Positions 55,148 to 64,000 of a stretch of 64,000 nucleotides of DNA are shown one piece after another. Made by a program: the position numbers and the translations under genes. The notes under the pieces are model-generated. The model saw nothing but the letters and a program-made list of their open reading frames with translations, had not been told where the DNA came from and did no database searches. Source of the DNA: Streptococcus gallolyticus subsp. gallolyticus DSM 16831 (GTDB taxonomy: Bacteria > Bacillota > Bacilli > Lactobacillales > Streptococcaceae); the NCBI RefSeq assembly GCF_002000985.1, contig NZ_CP018822.1, positions 638,001 through 702,000 on the forward strand, written 5' to 3'. Position 1 is the stretch's first letter; each line of letters opens with the position of its first letter.

Positions 55148-55699
55148 ATGCAAAAGAAGTTTTCAAAAAGGATTACTGTTTTATTTTTAGCTTTGTGCTT
55201 TATCATTCTTAGCTATTGTCTTTATCGAAATATTAATAAAGCTATTCAGCCAAGGCAGCAAGAAGTACAGATTCAAGAGAAGAACGAAAAGAAAGTTTAT
55301 CCTAATTTGGCAAATTACAGCAATGTGAGTATTCTTGTTTCGATTAAGCAACAGAAGATGATTATTTATTCTGGAAATCAAGTAATATTTAAGACGACCG
55401 TTTCGACAGGTGCTAAAGATAGTCCGACGCCGACAGGAAAATTTGCCATTGAAGCTGAACGTGGTGATTTTTTCTACAATGAAGAATCTAGTGAGGGAGC
55501 TTATTACTGGGTGTCTTTTAAAGACCATGGAACGTATCTCTTTCACAGTGTGCCAACGGATTGTAACGGAAATGAAATTAAAGAAGAAGCTGAAAAATTA
55601 GGAACACCTTGTTCTCACGGGTGTGTCAGAATGTCAAAAGAAGATGCCAAATGGTTTTACGAGAACATCTCTGAGGGAGTTATCGTTAGCATTCATTGA
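55148..55699 (+). CDS. L,D-transpeptidase (YkuD family)
   Basis: 183 residues. An N-terminal membrane anchor (about 8-27) and a short linker precede a YkuD domain (about 57-183). VSILVSIKQQKMIIYSGNQV is the domain start, TPTGKF is conserved, and the catalytic Cys159 is in CSHGCVRMS. It should form 3-3 cross-links or attach proteins to peptidoglycan. GGGAAGAGAG lies before the ATG. No clear promoter follows the terminator at 55095-55136, so it may depend on read-through. Confidence 0.9.
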   Translation: MQKKFSKRITVLFLALCFIILSYCLYRNINKAIQPRQQEVQIQEKNEKKVYPNLANYSNVSILVSIKQQKMIIYSGNQVIFKTTVSTGAKDSPTPTGKFAIEAERGDFFYNEESSEGAYYWVSFKDHGTYLFHSVPTDCNGNEIKEEAEKLGTPCSHGCVRMSKEDAKWFYENISEGVIVSIH

Positions 55700-56000
55700 T
55701 ATTGGCAATATAAAATTTTCTAAAATTATAGGTCAGGCTTTCAGGAGGTGGAAGTAAAACTGACTGTTTTAAGTTGGTAACAAGACTCGCTAGAAGATCA
55801 AGTTTCTGTAAAAGGACTGATTATTGTTAGAGAAAAAAACTATCCACTGGATAGTTTTTTTAAAATCCAAAAATCTTAAAATAAGAAAGTGAAGAGTGGG
55901 CGCGATAACGCATTGTATCAATATTTTAGTTTTTTTGATATAATTATTTTGATATGCAAAAATTGTCTAATGTACGGAATTTTATGGAAAGGAGCCTGCT
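55700..56000. other. Intergenic region before xseA
   Basis: About 300 bases with no convincing gene. It holds an AGGAGGTGG (55743-55751) that leads only into a 10-codon frame starting GTG, a terminator (55834-55863), and a TGATATAAT-like -10 (about 55936-55944) that probably serves xseA. Confidence 0.5.
55834..55863 (+). terminator. Terminator downstream of the L,D-transpeptidase
   Basis: AAAAACTATCC-act-GGATAGTTTTT, perfect stem with long A- and T-runs. Confidence 0.85.
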
Positions 56001-57329
56001 ATGTCGGATTATTTAAGTGTCTCGAGTTTGACTAAATACCTTAAATTAAAATTTGATCGTGACCCTTATTTGGAGCGAGTTTATTTGACAGGTCAGGTCT
56101 CCAATTTTCGTCGTCGTCCAACGCATCAATATTTTTCGTTGAAAGATGAAAATGCGGTGATTCAAGCGACGATGTGGGCAGGAACCTTTAAAAAACTTGG
56201 TTTTGAGCTGGAAGAAGGCATGAAAATCAATGTTGTTGGTCGTGTCCAACTTTATGAACCAAGTGGTTCTTATTCGATTATTATTGAAAAAGCTGAGCCA
56301 GATGGAATTGGTGCCTTAGCGATTCAGTTTGAACAATTGAAGAAAAAATTAGCAGAAGCTGGTTATTTTGATGAGCGACATAAGCGTCAATTACCACAAT
56401 TTGTTAAGAAAATTGGTGTTGTTACCAGTCCAAGCGGAGCGGTCATTCGTGATATTATCACGACCGTTTCACGACGTTTTCCAGGGGTTGAAATCCTTCT
56501 TTTTCCAACAAAAGTTCAAGGTGAAGGCGCTAGTCAAGAAGTAGCTGCAAATATTGCCAAAGCTAATGAGCGGGATGATCTTGACCTTTTGATTATCGGT
56601 CGTGGGGGAGGTTCGATTGAGGATCTCTGGGCGTTCAATGAGGAAATCGTTGTTCAAGCCATTTTTGAATCACGTTTGCCAGTTATTTCAAGTGTCGGAC
56701 ATGAAACTGATACGACTTTGGCAGATTATGTGGCTGACCGTAGAGCGGCAACGCCAACAGCAGCCGCTGAATTAGCAACGCCAGTAACGAAAGCTGATAT
56801 TATTTCTTGGATTGCGGAGCGCCAAAATAGGGCTTATCAAGCTAGTTTGCGCGTGATTAAACAAAAACAAGAACGTTTGGATAAACTAGCAAAATCCGTT
56901 ATTTTTAGACAACCTGAGCGATTATACGACGGATATGTTCAAAAATTGGATCGTTTGACAACTCAGTTGACGAACACTATGCAAACTCAATTTAATCAGG
57001 CTAGTCAACGGCAACAACTGCTAAATCAACGTCTTTTGGCTGTTGACTTAGGAAGTGATATTCGACGTTATCAAGAGCGTTTAGAAGCTTTTCAACGCCT
57101 TTTAATATCTAACATGACCAGCCAATATGATAGTAAGTTAGCACGATTTGAAAAGGCACAAGATGCTTTGCTGTCTTTGGATACTAGTCGAATTATTGCC
57201 AGAGGCTATGCCATGGTACAAAAAAACGAAGAAATTATCTCAAGCGTGACAGATGTTACAGTAGGCGACCAATTGACTGTTCGACTAAAAGACGGTCAGC
57301 TTGAAGTGGAGGTAAAAGATGCCAAATAA
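56001..57329 (+). CDS. xseA: Exodeoxyribonuclease VII large subunit
   Basis: 442 residues. An N-terminal OB fold ([20 protein letters not shown]) is followed by a catalytic domain with [14 protein letters not shown] and the signature [16 protein letters not shown], then a long coiled coil (about 270-390) that binds XseB. It degrades single-stranded DNA. AAAGGAG precedes the ATG. It overlaps xseB by 11 bases. Confidence 0.96.
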   Translation: MSDYLSVSSLTKYLKLKFDRDPYLERVYLTGQVSNFRRRPTHQYFSLKDENAVIQATMWAGTFKKLGFELEEGMKINVVGRVQLYEPSGSYSIIIEKAEPDGIGALAIQFEQLKKKLAEAGYFDERHKRQLPQFVKKIGVVTSPSGAVIRDIITTVSRRFPGVEILLFPTKVQGEGASQEVAANIAKANERDDLDLLIIGRGGGSIEDLWAFNEEIVVQAIFESRLPVISSVGHETDTTLADYVADRRAATPTAAAELATPVTKADIISWIAERQNRAYQASLRVIKQKQERLDKLAKSVIFRQPERLYDGYVQKLDRLTTQLTNTMQTQFNQASQRQQLLNQRLLAVDLGSDIRRYQERLEAFQRLLISNMTSQYDSKLARFEKAQDALLSLDTSRIIARGYAMVQKNEEIISSVTDVTVGDQLTVRLKDGQLEVEVKDAK

Positions 57330-57534
57330 AAAAACATTTGAAGAAAATTTACAAGATTTAGAAGCTATTGTTACCAAACTTGAAAATGGTGATGTCGCTT
57401 TGGAAGATGCTATCGCAGAATTTCAAAAAGGCATGGTGTTATCAAAAGAGCTTCAAAAAACGTTAGAATCTGCTGAAAAAACACTTGTCAAAGTGATGCA
57501 GGCTGACGGAACAGAAACGGAAATGGATGCCTAA
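57319..57534 (+). CDS. xseB: Exodeoxyribonuclease VII small subunit
   Basis: 71 residues, mainly helical: [20 protein letters not shown], then [12 protein letters not shown], the XseB signature. It coats the XseA coiled coil. The last base of its stop codon is the first base of ispA. Confidence 0.95.
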   Translation: MPNKKTFEENLQDLEAIVTKLENGDVALEDAIAEFQKGMVLSKELQKTLESAEKTLVKVMQADGTETEMDA

Positions 57535-58403
57535 TGGATAAATTAAACGAAATCAATCAGGCAATTCGACGTTATTATGCACAGTCAGATGTTGTTTCGC
57601 CAGAGTTAATTGAAGCGATTCTTTATTCTGTGGAGGCAGGCGGAAAACGTATCCGTCCCTTGATTTTCTTAGAAATTCTGGAAGGTTTTGGGATCGAGTT
57701 GACAGAAGGTCATTTTGATGTGGCAGCTGCTCTTGAAATGATTCATACAGGTAGTTTGATTCATGATGATTTGCCAGCAATGGACGATGATGATTATCGT
57801 CGTGGGCGTTTAACTAACCACAAAAAATTTGATGAAGCAACGGCGATTTTAGCAGGAGATAGCCTCTTTTTAGACCCATTTGGTTTGGTGGCAAATGCTG
57901 CGCTATCAGCTGGTACCAAAGTTTGTTTGATTGCAGAATTATCACAAGCTTCAGGCACTTATGGCATGGTTGGTGGACAAATGCTTGATATGAAAGGCGA
58001 AGAGCGTAAGCTTAATCTTTCAGAATTGCAAATGATTCATGCAAATAAAACAGGAAAATTATTGACCTTCCCAGTTGTGGCGGCAGGAATTGTTGCGAAT
58101 TTAGCAGCTGATGATTTAAAGTCATTGCGCGAAGCTGGTAGCTTGGTTGGGTTAGCTTTCCAAGTTCGTGATGATATTTTAGATGTGACAGCAACGTTTG
58201 AAGAACTTGGAAAAACGCCGAAAAAAGATTTGCTTGCTGATAAGGCGACTTATCCAAGCTTGCTTGGTTTAGAAAAATCATATGACATTTTGAATCAATC
58301 AATCGACCAAGCGCTAGCTATTTTCCAAAAACTTTCGGAAACACAAGCGTTTAATGCAGGAAAAATCACTGAAATGATAGAAAGGTTGCGACTAAATGCC
58401 TAA
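57534..58403 (+). CDS. ispA: Farnesyl/geranyl diphosphate synthase (polyprenyl synthase)
   Basis: 289 residues. First Asp-rich motif HDDLPAMDDDDYRRG, second motif FQVRDDILD, and the substrate motif GGKRIRP. It builds FPP for undecaprenyl phosphate and wall synthesis. It sits in the conserved xseAB-ispA-tlyA-argR-recN order and overlaps tlyA by 8 bases. Confidence 0.94.
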   Translation: MDKLNEINQAIRRYYAQSDVVSPELIEAILYSVEAGGKRIRPLIFLEILEGFGIELTEGHFDVAAALEMIHTGSLIHDDLPAMDDDDYRRGRLTNHKKFDEATAILAGDSLFLDPFGLVANAALSAGTKVCLIAELSQASGTYGMVGGQMLDMKGEERKLNLSELQMIHANKTGKLLTFPVVAAGIVANLAADDLKSLREAGSLVGLAFQVRDDILDVTATFEELGKTPKKDLLADKATYPSLLGLEKSYDILNQSIDQALAIFQKLSETQAFNAGKITEMIERLRLNA

Positions 58404-59220
58404 GGAAAGAGTTGATGTGCTTGCCTATAAACAAGGGCTTTTTGAAACACGTGAACAAGCAAAACGTGGTGTCATGGCAGGTTTGGTTGTCAATGTGATT
58501 AATGGTGAGCGCTATGACAAACCAGGTGAGAAGATTGACGACGGGACGGAGCTAAAGCTCAAAGGTGAAAAATTAAAATACGTTAGCCGTGGTGGACTGA
58601 AATTGGAAAAAGCTTTACAAGTTTTTGAGATTTCTGTTGACGGTCAAACGACAATCGACATCGGTGCTTCAACAGGTGGTTTTACCGATGTGATGCTTCA
58701 AAATGGGGCAAAACTTGTCTATGCGGTTGATGTTGGTACCAATCAATTGGTTTGGAAACTTCGTCAGGATGAACGTGTTCGTAGCATGGAGCAGTATAAT
58801 TTCCGCTATGCCGAATTGGCGGATTTTACAGAAGGTCAACCGACTTTTGCTAGTATCGACGTTAGCTTTATCTCTTTGAATTTGATTTTGCCAGCGCTTC
58901 ACAATATTTTAGCTGATAATGGTCAAGTTGTGGCTCTTATCAAACCACAATTCGAAGCAGGACGTGAGCAGATTGGTAAAAATGGAATCGTTCGTGATAA
59001 AGCTGTTCATCAAAAAGTTTTGGAAAATGTGACAGATTTTGCTCTAAATTACGGATTTACAGTTAAAGGGCTTGATTTTTCACCGATTCAAGGTGGACAT
59101 GGTAACATTGAATTTTTGGCTCATTTGGAAAAATCAGCTGACGCTCAAAATTTAGTGACTGCCATGATTCCAGAAATTGTAGAAAAGGCACATAAGGAAT
59201 TTAAAGATGAAAAAGAGTGA
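58396..59220 (+). CDS. tlyA: TlyA-family 16S/23S rRNA methyltransferase (putative hemolysin)
   Basis: 274 residues. An N-terminal S4 domain (RVDVLAYKQGLFETREQAKR) and an FtsJ-like SAM methyltransferase domain with DIGASTGGFTDVMLQNG (SAM site) and IKPQFEAGREQ (catalytic Lys region). TlyA proteins 2'-O-methylate rRNA; haemolysin activity is an old annotation and is doubtful. It overlaps argR by 14 bases. Confidence 0.92.
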   Translation: MPKERVDVLAYKQGLFETREQAKRGVMAGLVVNVINGERYDKPGEKIDDGTELKLKGEKLKYVSRGGLKLEKALQVFEISVDGQTTIDIGASTGGFTDVMLQNGAKLVYAVDVGTNQLVWKLRQDERVRSMEQYNFRYAELADFTEGQPTFASIDVSFISLNLILPALHNILADNGQVVALIKPQFEAGREQIGKNGIVRDKAVHQKVLENVTDFALNYGFTVKGLDFSPIQGGHGNIEFLAHLEKSADAQNLVTAMIPEIVEKAHKEFKDEKE

Positions 59221-59677
59221 ACGTTTAGAATTAATCAAAAAAATTGTTGCTGAAAATGCTGTTGAGACACAGCATGATTTGCTGAAATTGCTTGAAGCAG
59301 AAGGTTTGACATTAACGCAAGCTACTGTTTCACGTGACATGAATGAAATTGGTATCATCAAAGTACCGTCACCTGAAGGTCCTTATATTTATGGGCTTTC
59401 AAAAGATAAAACTAAAAAAGTTGGTCAAGTTTCTGTGCCAATTAAAAGCACTGTTCTTGCGATTTCAGAAGAAACAGCAGGACTTGAAAACATGATTAAT
59501 CTTGATGTGATTCCAGGAAACAGCCGTTTGATTAAACGCTTCTTGTTGGAAGATTTTAAAGATGTGATTTTCAGTATTATTGCTGATGATGATAGTTTGT
59601 TAGTAGTTGCCAAAACAGCTGAAGGAGCAGCAGCAATCCGCCAAGAAGTGCTTAAATGGATGAAAGACCGTAACTAA
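59207..59677 (+). CDS. argR: ArgR/AhrC-family arginine regulator
   Basis: 156 residues. An N-terminal winged HTH (ERLELIKKIVAENAVETQHD, then QATVSRDMNEI) is joined to a C-terminal hexamerisation and arginine-binding domain ending in DDDSLLVVAKTAEGA. It represses arginine synthesis or activates catabolism with arginine. Its position next to recN is that of AhrC in Bacillus. Streptococci usually have several paralogues. A likely target in this window is the ARG-box at 39461-39474. Confidence 0.92.
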   Translation: MKKSERLELIKKIVAENAVETQHDLLKLLEAEGLTLTQATVSRDMNEIGIIKVPSPEGPYIYGLSKDKTKKVGQVSVPIKSTVLAISEETAGLENMINLDVIPGNSRLIKRFLLEDFKDVIFSIIADDDSLLVVAKTAEGAAAIRQEVLKWMKDRN

Positions 59678-59690
59678 GGGAGGTCACCCA

Positions 59691-61349
59691 ATGCTTTTAG
59701 AAATTTCCATTAAAAATTTTGCCATTATCGAAGAAATCTCGCTCACTTTTGAAAATGGTATGACGGTTTTGACAGGGGAAACTGGAGCGGGGAAATCGAT
59801 TATTATTGATGCCATGAACCTCATGTTGGGGGCGCGGGCTAGTCTTGACGTTATTCGTCATGGGGCTAACAAGGCTGAAATTGAAGGGCTTTTTTCGGTT
59901 GGTGAAAATCCTGCGCTCACACAGATTTTGGAAGAAAATGGCATTGATGTGACAGAAGAATTGATTATTCGCCGTGACATTCTGCAAAATGGTCGTTCTA
60001 TCGGTCGTATCAACGGACAAATGGTGAATCTGACAACGTTACGTGCTGTTGGGCAGTATCTCGTTGATATTCATGGGCAGCATGACCAAGAAGAATTGAT
60101 GAAGCCAAATATGCACATTCGGATGTTGGATGAATTTGGTAATGAACAGTTTGCTGATGTCAAAAAACATTATCAAGAGCTTTTTGAAAGCTATCGTCAA
60201 TTGCGTAAGCGTGTCGTGACCAAGCAAAAAAATGAACAAGAGCATAAAGCGCGTATTGAAATGCTAGAATTTCAGATAGCAGAGATTGAAGCGGCAGCCT
60301 TGAAAGCTGGTGAGGACCAAGCACTCAACCAAAAACGTGATAAATTGCTTAATCATAAAAACATTGCAGATACGTTGACCAATGCTTATGTCATGCTTGA
60401 TGACGAAGAATTTTCAAGTCTGTCTAACATTCGTTCAGCCATGAATGATTTGATGACGCTCGAAGAATTTGATGCTGACTATAAAGAAATGTCAGCCAAC
60501 GTTTCAGAAGCTTACTATATCTTAGAAGAAGTAACGAAACACCTAGGTGATGTCATTGATGACCTTGATTTTGATGCGGGAAGTTTGCAACAAATCGAAG
60601 CGCGCCTAGAGGTGATTTATAGCATTACACGCAAATATGGCGGTAGTGTTGATGATGTTTTAGAGTATTATGATAATATCACCAAGGAATACAATCTTTT
60701 GACTGGAAGTGATGAGTCATCTGATGATATGGAAAAAGCCCTTAAACGCTTGGAAAAAGAATTGATTGTTGCTGCTGAAGAACTCAGTCAAGAACGTCAT
60801 GCCTTGGCTAAAGATTTGGAAGCTGAAATCAAGCAAGAATTGGCTGATTTGTACATGGAAAAGGCTGATTTTCAAGTCCAATTCACCAAAGGGAAATTCA
60901 ATCGTGATGGCAATGAAGCTGTTGAATTTTACATTTCAACAAACCCTGGTGAAGGCTTCAAACCACTCGTTAAAGTTGCGTCTGGCGGCGAAATTTCTCG
61001 CTTGATGTTGGCTATTAAATCGGCATTTTCACGTAAAGAGGACAAGACAAGTATCGTCTTTGACGAAGTGGATACTGGTGTATCTGGTCGCGTTGCGCAA
61101 GCTATTGCTCAAAAAATCTATAAAATCGGAAGTAACGGACAAGTCTTGGCAATATCGCATTTGCCACAAGTGATTGCTATTGCTGATTATCAGTTCTTTA
61201 TCGAAAAACGCAGTGATGAAAATACGACTGTTTCAACGGTTCGCTTGTTGACCGAAGAAGAACGGGTGGAAGAAATCGCTAAAATGCTTGCTGGTAGCGA
61301 TATTACCGAAATGGCGCGTGAACAAGCTCGCGAACTTTTGAAGAAATAA
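59691..61349 (+). CDS. recN: DNA repair ATPase RecN
   Basis: 552 residues, SMC-like. Walker A GETGAGKSIIIDAM near the N-terminus, a central coiled coil (about 150-370), the signature ASGGEISRLMLAIKS and Walker B TSIVFDEVDTGVSG. It holds broken DNA ends during recombinational repair. GGGAGG precedes the ATG. Terminator follows. Confidence 0.97.
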   Translation: MLLEISIKNFAIIEEISLTFENGMTVLTGETGAGKSIIIDAMNLMLGARASLDVIRHGANKAEIEGLFSVGENPALTQILEENGIDVTEELIIRRDILQNGRSIGRINGQMVNLTTLRAVGQYLVDIHGQHDQEELMKPNMHIRMLDEFGNEQFADVKKHYQELFESYRQLRKRVVTKQKNEQEHKARIEMLEFQIAEIEAAALKAGEDQALNQKRDKLLNHKNIADTLTNAYVMLDDEEFSSLSNIRSAMNDLMTLEEFDADYKEMSANVSEAYYILEEVTKHLGDVIDDLDFDAGSLQQIEARLEVIYSITRKYGGSVDDVLEYYDNITKEYNLLTGSDESSDDMEKALKRLEKELIVAAEELSQERHALAKDLEAEIKQELADLYMEKADFQVQFTKGKFNRDGNEAVEFYISTNPGEGFKPLVKVASGGEISRLMLAIKSAFSRKEDKTSIVFDEVDTGVSGRVAQAIAQKIYKIGSNGQVLAISHLPQVIAIADYQFFIEKRSDENTTVSTVRLLTEEERVEEIAKMLAGSDITEMAREQARELLKK

Positions 61350-61353
61350 AATT

Positions 61354-61375
61354 GAAGCCGCAAGGCTTCTTTTTT
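61354..61375 (+). terminator. Terminator after recN
   Basis: GAAGCC-gcaa-GGCTTC followed by a T-run. Confidence 0.85.
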
Positions 61376-61423
61376 GTGCAATTAGACTTTCTCTGATAAA
61401 ATGTCCCCTAAGTTTTAAAAATT

Positions 61424-61432
61424 TGGTATAAT
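61424..61432 (+). promoter_or_regulatory. Extended -10 promoter of the degV operon
   Basis: TGGTATAAT, 53 bases before the degV start. Confidence 0.65.
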
Positions 61433-61485
61433 TAATGTTAGAATAAAATTTAGATACAAGTATTGAAAGTATGATAGGATAGAAA

Positions 61486-62322
61486 ATGAGTAAAATTAAA
61501 ATTGTTACGGATTCCTCTTTAACTATTGAACCTGAATTGGTTGAAAAATATGATATTACTGTTATCCCGTTATCGGTCATGATTGATGGTGTCGTGTATT
61601 CAGATAGTGATTTGAAAGAAGAAGGAAAATTCCTTAACATGATGCGAAACAGTAAGGAATTGCCAAAAACAAGTCAGCCGCCAGTAGGCGTTTTTGCAGA
61701 AGTTTATGAAAACTTGATGAAAAATGGTGCTGAGCATATTGTTTCCATTCATATCACACATACACTTTCAGGGACAGTCGAAGCAGCACGTCAAGGGGCT
61801 AATCTAGCAGGTGCTGACGTTACCGTTATTGACTCAACCTTTACAGATCAATGTCAAAAATTCCAAGTTGTTCAAGCTGCAAAATTGGCTCAAGAAGGTG
61901 GCAGCTTAGAAGAAGTTATTGCTAAAGTTGAAGAAGTTCGTCAAAAGTCTGAACTTTATATTGGTGTGTCAACGCTTGAAAATTTGGTAAAAGGTGGACG
62001 TATCGGACGTGTGACTGGTCTTATTAGCTCACTCCTTAACATTAAAGTTGTTATGGAAATGGTTGATTGTGAATTAAATCCAATTATTAAAGGACGTGGT
62101 CTAAAAACGTTCAATAAGTGGCTAGACAATTTTATTGAATACGCTAAAGGTAAAAAAGTAGCAGAAATCGGTATTTCTTACTGTGGTACGGCTGATATGG
62201 CAAATGGATTTAAGGAAAAGTTACAAGTGTTAGGAGCTCCGATTGCTGTTCTTGAAACAGGTTCAATTATCCAAACACATACTGGTGAAAACGCCTTTGC
62301 GGTAATGGTACGTTATGAGTAA
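61486..62322 (+). CDS. DegV-family fatty-acid-binding protein (FakB type)
   Basis: 278 residues. [20 protein letters not shown] at the start and the [19 protein letters not shown] motif define DegV. Such proteins present fatty acids to the kinase FakA for phospholipid synthesis. The chain preference cannot be read. It overlaps the next gene by 8 bases. Confidence 0.92.
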   Translation: MSKIKIVTDSSLTIEPELVEKYDITVIPLSVMIDGVVYSDSDLKEEGKFLNMMRNSKELPKTSQPPVGVFAEVYENLMKNGAEHIVSIHITHTLSGTVEAARQGANLAGADVTVIDSTFTDQCQKFQVVQAAKLAQEGGSLEEVIAKVEEVRQKSELYIGVSTLENLVKGGRIGRVTGLISSLLNIKVVMEMVDCELNPIIKGRGLKTFNKWLDNFIEYAKGKKVAEIGISYCGTADMANGFKEKLQVLGAPIAVLETGSIIQTHTGENAFAVMVRYE

Positions 62323-63163
62323 GAAAAAGAATATTTTAACTGGGTTTGCTTTCTTTTTAGCAAGCCTTCTTCTGTTTATTGTTATTTTTAGTGTGCTGAT
62401 TCCAAAATCTGATACAGAGCTAACAAAGAAAGATTTTTTGGCGCAAGAAGCGACACCGTTTAATTATGTGGCGATTGGTGATTCGTTGACGGAAGGAGTT
62501 GGTGACACTACTAACCAAGGTGGTTTTGTTCCTTTGCTGACGCAGAGTTTAACGGATACCTATGATTATCAAGTTACCGATAGTAATTATGGTGTTTCTG
62601 GAAATACCAGCAAGCAAATCTTGCAGCGGATGCAAGAAAAGACAGATATTCAAAAATCGCTGGCTAAGGCAGATATGATGACCTTAACCGTTGGTGGAAA
62701 TGATGTCATGGCAGTTATTCGAAAGAATTTAACGAGTTTATCTGTGTCATCTTTTACCAAACCTGCCAAATCTTATCAGAAACGCTTGCGTCAGATTATT
62801 GAATTAGCGCGTGCAGATAATGAAGATTTGCCGATTTATATTTTGGGTATTTACAATCCGTTTTACCTCAATTTCCCTGATATGACGGAAATGCAAGAAA
62901 TCGTTGATAATTGGAATGATGCTACTGAAAGTGTCACCGAAGAGTATGACAATGTCTATTTTGTGCCTATCAACGACGAGTTATATAAGGGAATTAATGG
63001 TGAAGAAGGAATTGTTTCAACTTCTGGTGACCAGACAACCGTGATTAACGATGCACTTTTTAGTGGTGACCATTTTCACCCAAATAATATTGGTTACCAA
63101 ATCATGTCAGATGTAACAATGGAGAAAATCAGTGAAACTAAAGAAGAATGGAAAGAAGATTAA
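62315..63163 (+). CDS. GDSL/SGNH-family esterase, membrane anchored
   Basis: 282 residues. An N-terminal membrane helix (about 7-29) then an SGNH hydrolase outside the cell: block [13 protein letters not shown] (Ser), block II Gly, block III GGNDVM (Asn), block V DHFHPN (Asp-x-x-His). It resembles YpmR of Firmicutes. The substrate is unknown; acyl groups on lipid or wall polymer are possible. It overlaps ypmS by 32 bases. Confidence 0.9.
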   Translation: MSKKKNILTGFAFFLASLLLFIVIFSVLIPKSDTELTKKDFLAQEATPFNYVAIGDSLTEGVGDTTNQGGFVPLLTQSLTDTYDYQVTDSNYGVSGNTSKQILQRMQEKTDIQKSLAKADMMTLTVGGNDVMAVIRKNLTSLSVSSFTKPAKSYQKRLRQIIELARADNEDLPIYILGIYNPFYLNFPDMTEMQEIVDNWNDATESVTEEYDNVYFVPINDELYKGINGEEGIVSTSGDQTTVINDALFSGDHFHPNNIGYQIMSDVTMEKISETKEEWKED

Positions 63164-63734
63164 TTGGTGGAAATGGGGATTTCTCCTCATTTTGGCTATA
63201 AATATTGCGTTTGTTGGCGTTATTGCTAGTCGTTTGATTCAAGTGAGGGAACCAGCGGCTGAGAACGTTAGTTCTAAACAAACGGATAGTGTTAAGGTTG
63301 GGACTTTTTCAACAAATCGTGAGCAATTAAACGAAACTGTTGCTGCTTATTTGGAAGATTATCAGACAGACCAGATGTCTTATACCGTCTATGCCACATC
63401 ATCAGCGATAATGTTTGAAGGGACATACACCCTTTTAGGCTATGAAGTGCCGCTTTATATTTATTTTCAACCTAGCCGTCTTGATTCTGGGGCAGTTCAG
63501 CTAAAAATTACATCATTTTCAGTTGGCACACTTTCCTTGCCTGAATCAGAGGTTTTGAAATACATTAAATCAAGTTATAAATTGCCAAGTTTTGTCGAAG
63601 TTTTGCCAGACGAGTCAGCAATCAATATTAATATTCAAAATCTGGAGAACGATGCAGACATTTATTTGGAAGCGACAACTATCGATCTTGTCGGAGACCA
63701 ATTTAACTTTGATATTTACAAGAAAAACGACTAA
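63132..63734 (+). CDS. ypmS: YpmS-family membrane-anchored protein
   Basis: 200 residues. One N-terminal membrane helix (WWKWGFLLILAINIAFVGVI) and an extracellular domain. YpmS and YpmR are neighbours across Firmicutes and are thought to act together. The start is GTG at 63132 inside the esterase gene, with GGAG about 8 bases upstream (63120-63124). Function unknown. Confidence 0.85.
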   Translation: MKLKKNGKKINWWKWGFLLILAINIAFVGVIASRLIQVREPAAENVSSKQTDSVKVGTFSTNREQLNETVAAYLEDYQTDQMSYTVYATSSAIMFEGTYTLLGYEVPLYIYFQPSRLDSGAVQLKITSFSVGTLSLPESEVLKYIKSSYKLPSFVEVLPDESAININIQNLENDADIYLEATTIDLVGDQFNFDIYKKND

Positions 63735-63749
63735 AAAAACGTTTAATAC

Positions 63750-63778
63750 TTGACCTAAAAAGTATTTTTGGGTATCAT
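63750..63778 (+). promoter_or_regulatory. HU gene promoter
   Basis: TTGACC (63750-63755), 17-bp spacer, TATCAT (63773-63778). Confidence 0.75.
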
Positions 63779-63828
63779 AGAACGTGTTAAAGTGTTAACG
63801 CTTAGAAATTAATTGGAGGATTTGTTAA

Positions 63829-64000
63829 ATGGCTAACAAACAAGATTTAATCGCTAAAGTTGCAGAAGCAACTGAGCTTACTAAAAAAGATTCAGCAGCA
63901 GCTGTAGATGCAGTATTCTCAGCAATCGAAAGCTTCCTTTCTGAAGGCGAAAAAGTTCAATTAATCGGTTTTGGTAACTTTGAAGTTCGCGAACGCGCAG
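63829..64000 (+). CDS. hup: DNA-binding protein HU, N-terminal part
   Basis: 57 codons before the window ends. [20 protein letters not shown] and [16 protein letters not shown] are the HU helices and the start of the DNA-binding arm. TTGGAGGA precedes the ATG. HU is the main nucleoid protein. Monocistronic promoter as listed. The C-terminal third lies outside the window. Confidence 0.97.
   Translation, partial: MANKQDLIAKVAEATELTKKDSAAAVDAVFSAIESFLSEGEKVQLIGFGNFEVRERA

Noticed and set aside
55743..55790. AGGAGGTGG followed by a possible GTG-started peptide
   Set aside because: The frame closes after 10 codons, with no promoter or conservation evidence.

Overview
The window is low-GC Firmicute DNA and almost certainly a Streptococcus chromosome. 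The best fit is the S. bovis/equinus complex (gallolyticus, infantarius, lutetiensis and relatives), but the species is inferred from gene content, not proven. Supporting signs are the murD-murG-divIB / ftsA-ftsZ-ylm-divIVA-ileS order, the xseA-xseB-ispA-tlyA-argR-recN order, a PerR box in front of dpr, a CtsR box in front of clpE, YSIRK-type signal peptides, GBS-Bsp-like repeats, and a complete trp operon. No tRNA, rRNA, CRISPR array or full insertion sequence is visible.

Layout. 1-1.5 kb: tail of a TraX-like gene and a DUF998 membrane protein. 1.6-8.8 kb: two tandem T-box leaders, then a chorismate-mutase gene and trpEGDCFBA. 8.8-11.6 kb: mntH, a competence-type prepilin peptidase and dpr. 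11.7-14.4 kb: yqgQ, glucokinase, a rhodanese-like protein and an unknown membrane protein. 14.4-19.4 kb: an alpha-galactosidase/DUF3284/PTS IIC operon with a divergent AraC-type regulator. 19.5-21.9 kb: typA, a tandem 98-bp repeat and a DUF3165 gene. 22-34.8 kb: cell wall and division cluster, a T-box leader and ileS. 34.9-39.4 kb: DUF1827, Nudix, clpE and DUF3278, with an XRE regulator gene that is split by a small structured element. 39.4-47.4 kb: ornithine carbamoyltransferase, an amino-acid ABC pair, feoA, a broken feoB, a Cys-rich Feo partner, folD and NAD(P)HX dehydratase. 47.4-55.7 kb: a BlpRH/ComDE-type two-component system and a surface-protein island (CHAP amidase, lipoprotein, GBS-Bsp/SH3b protein, L,D-transpeptidase). 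56-64 kb: xseA to recN, DegV, a GDSL esterase, YpmS and the start of the HU gene.

The most interesting region is 47.3-49.9 kb. Three promoters carry two 9-bp direct repeats with a 21-bp start-to-start spacing, the geometry of ComE/BlpR/AgrA boxes. Each has its -10 element starting 30 bp after the last base of the second repeat. They drive the response-regulator gene, the CHAP surface-protein gene and, on the minus strand, a 20-codon amphipathic peptide gene with a strong ribosome binding site that converges on the histidine kinase. I infer a small quorum-sensing or PSM-like regulon. In this strain the response-regulator gene is frameshifted, so the circuit may be silent or phase-switched.

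Three genes look broken: feoB (deletion of roughly 130 bp through the G domain), the response regulator (frameshift), and the XRE regulator upstream of DUF3278 (insertion of about 133 bp; removing it restores a 64-codon frame). Other regulatory signals include a PerR box at dpr, a pair of PerR/Fur boxes at feoAB, an ARG-box over the ornithine carbamoyltransferase promoter, a cre site at the alpha-galactoside operon, a ComX-like box at the prepilin peptidase, and several promoters so close to the start codon that the mRNAs are probably leaderless.
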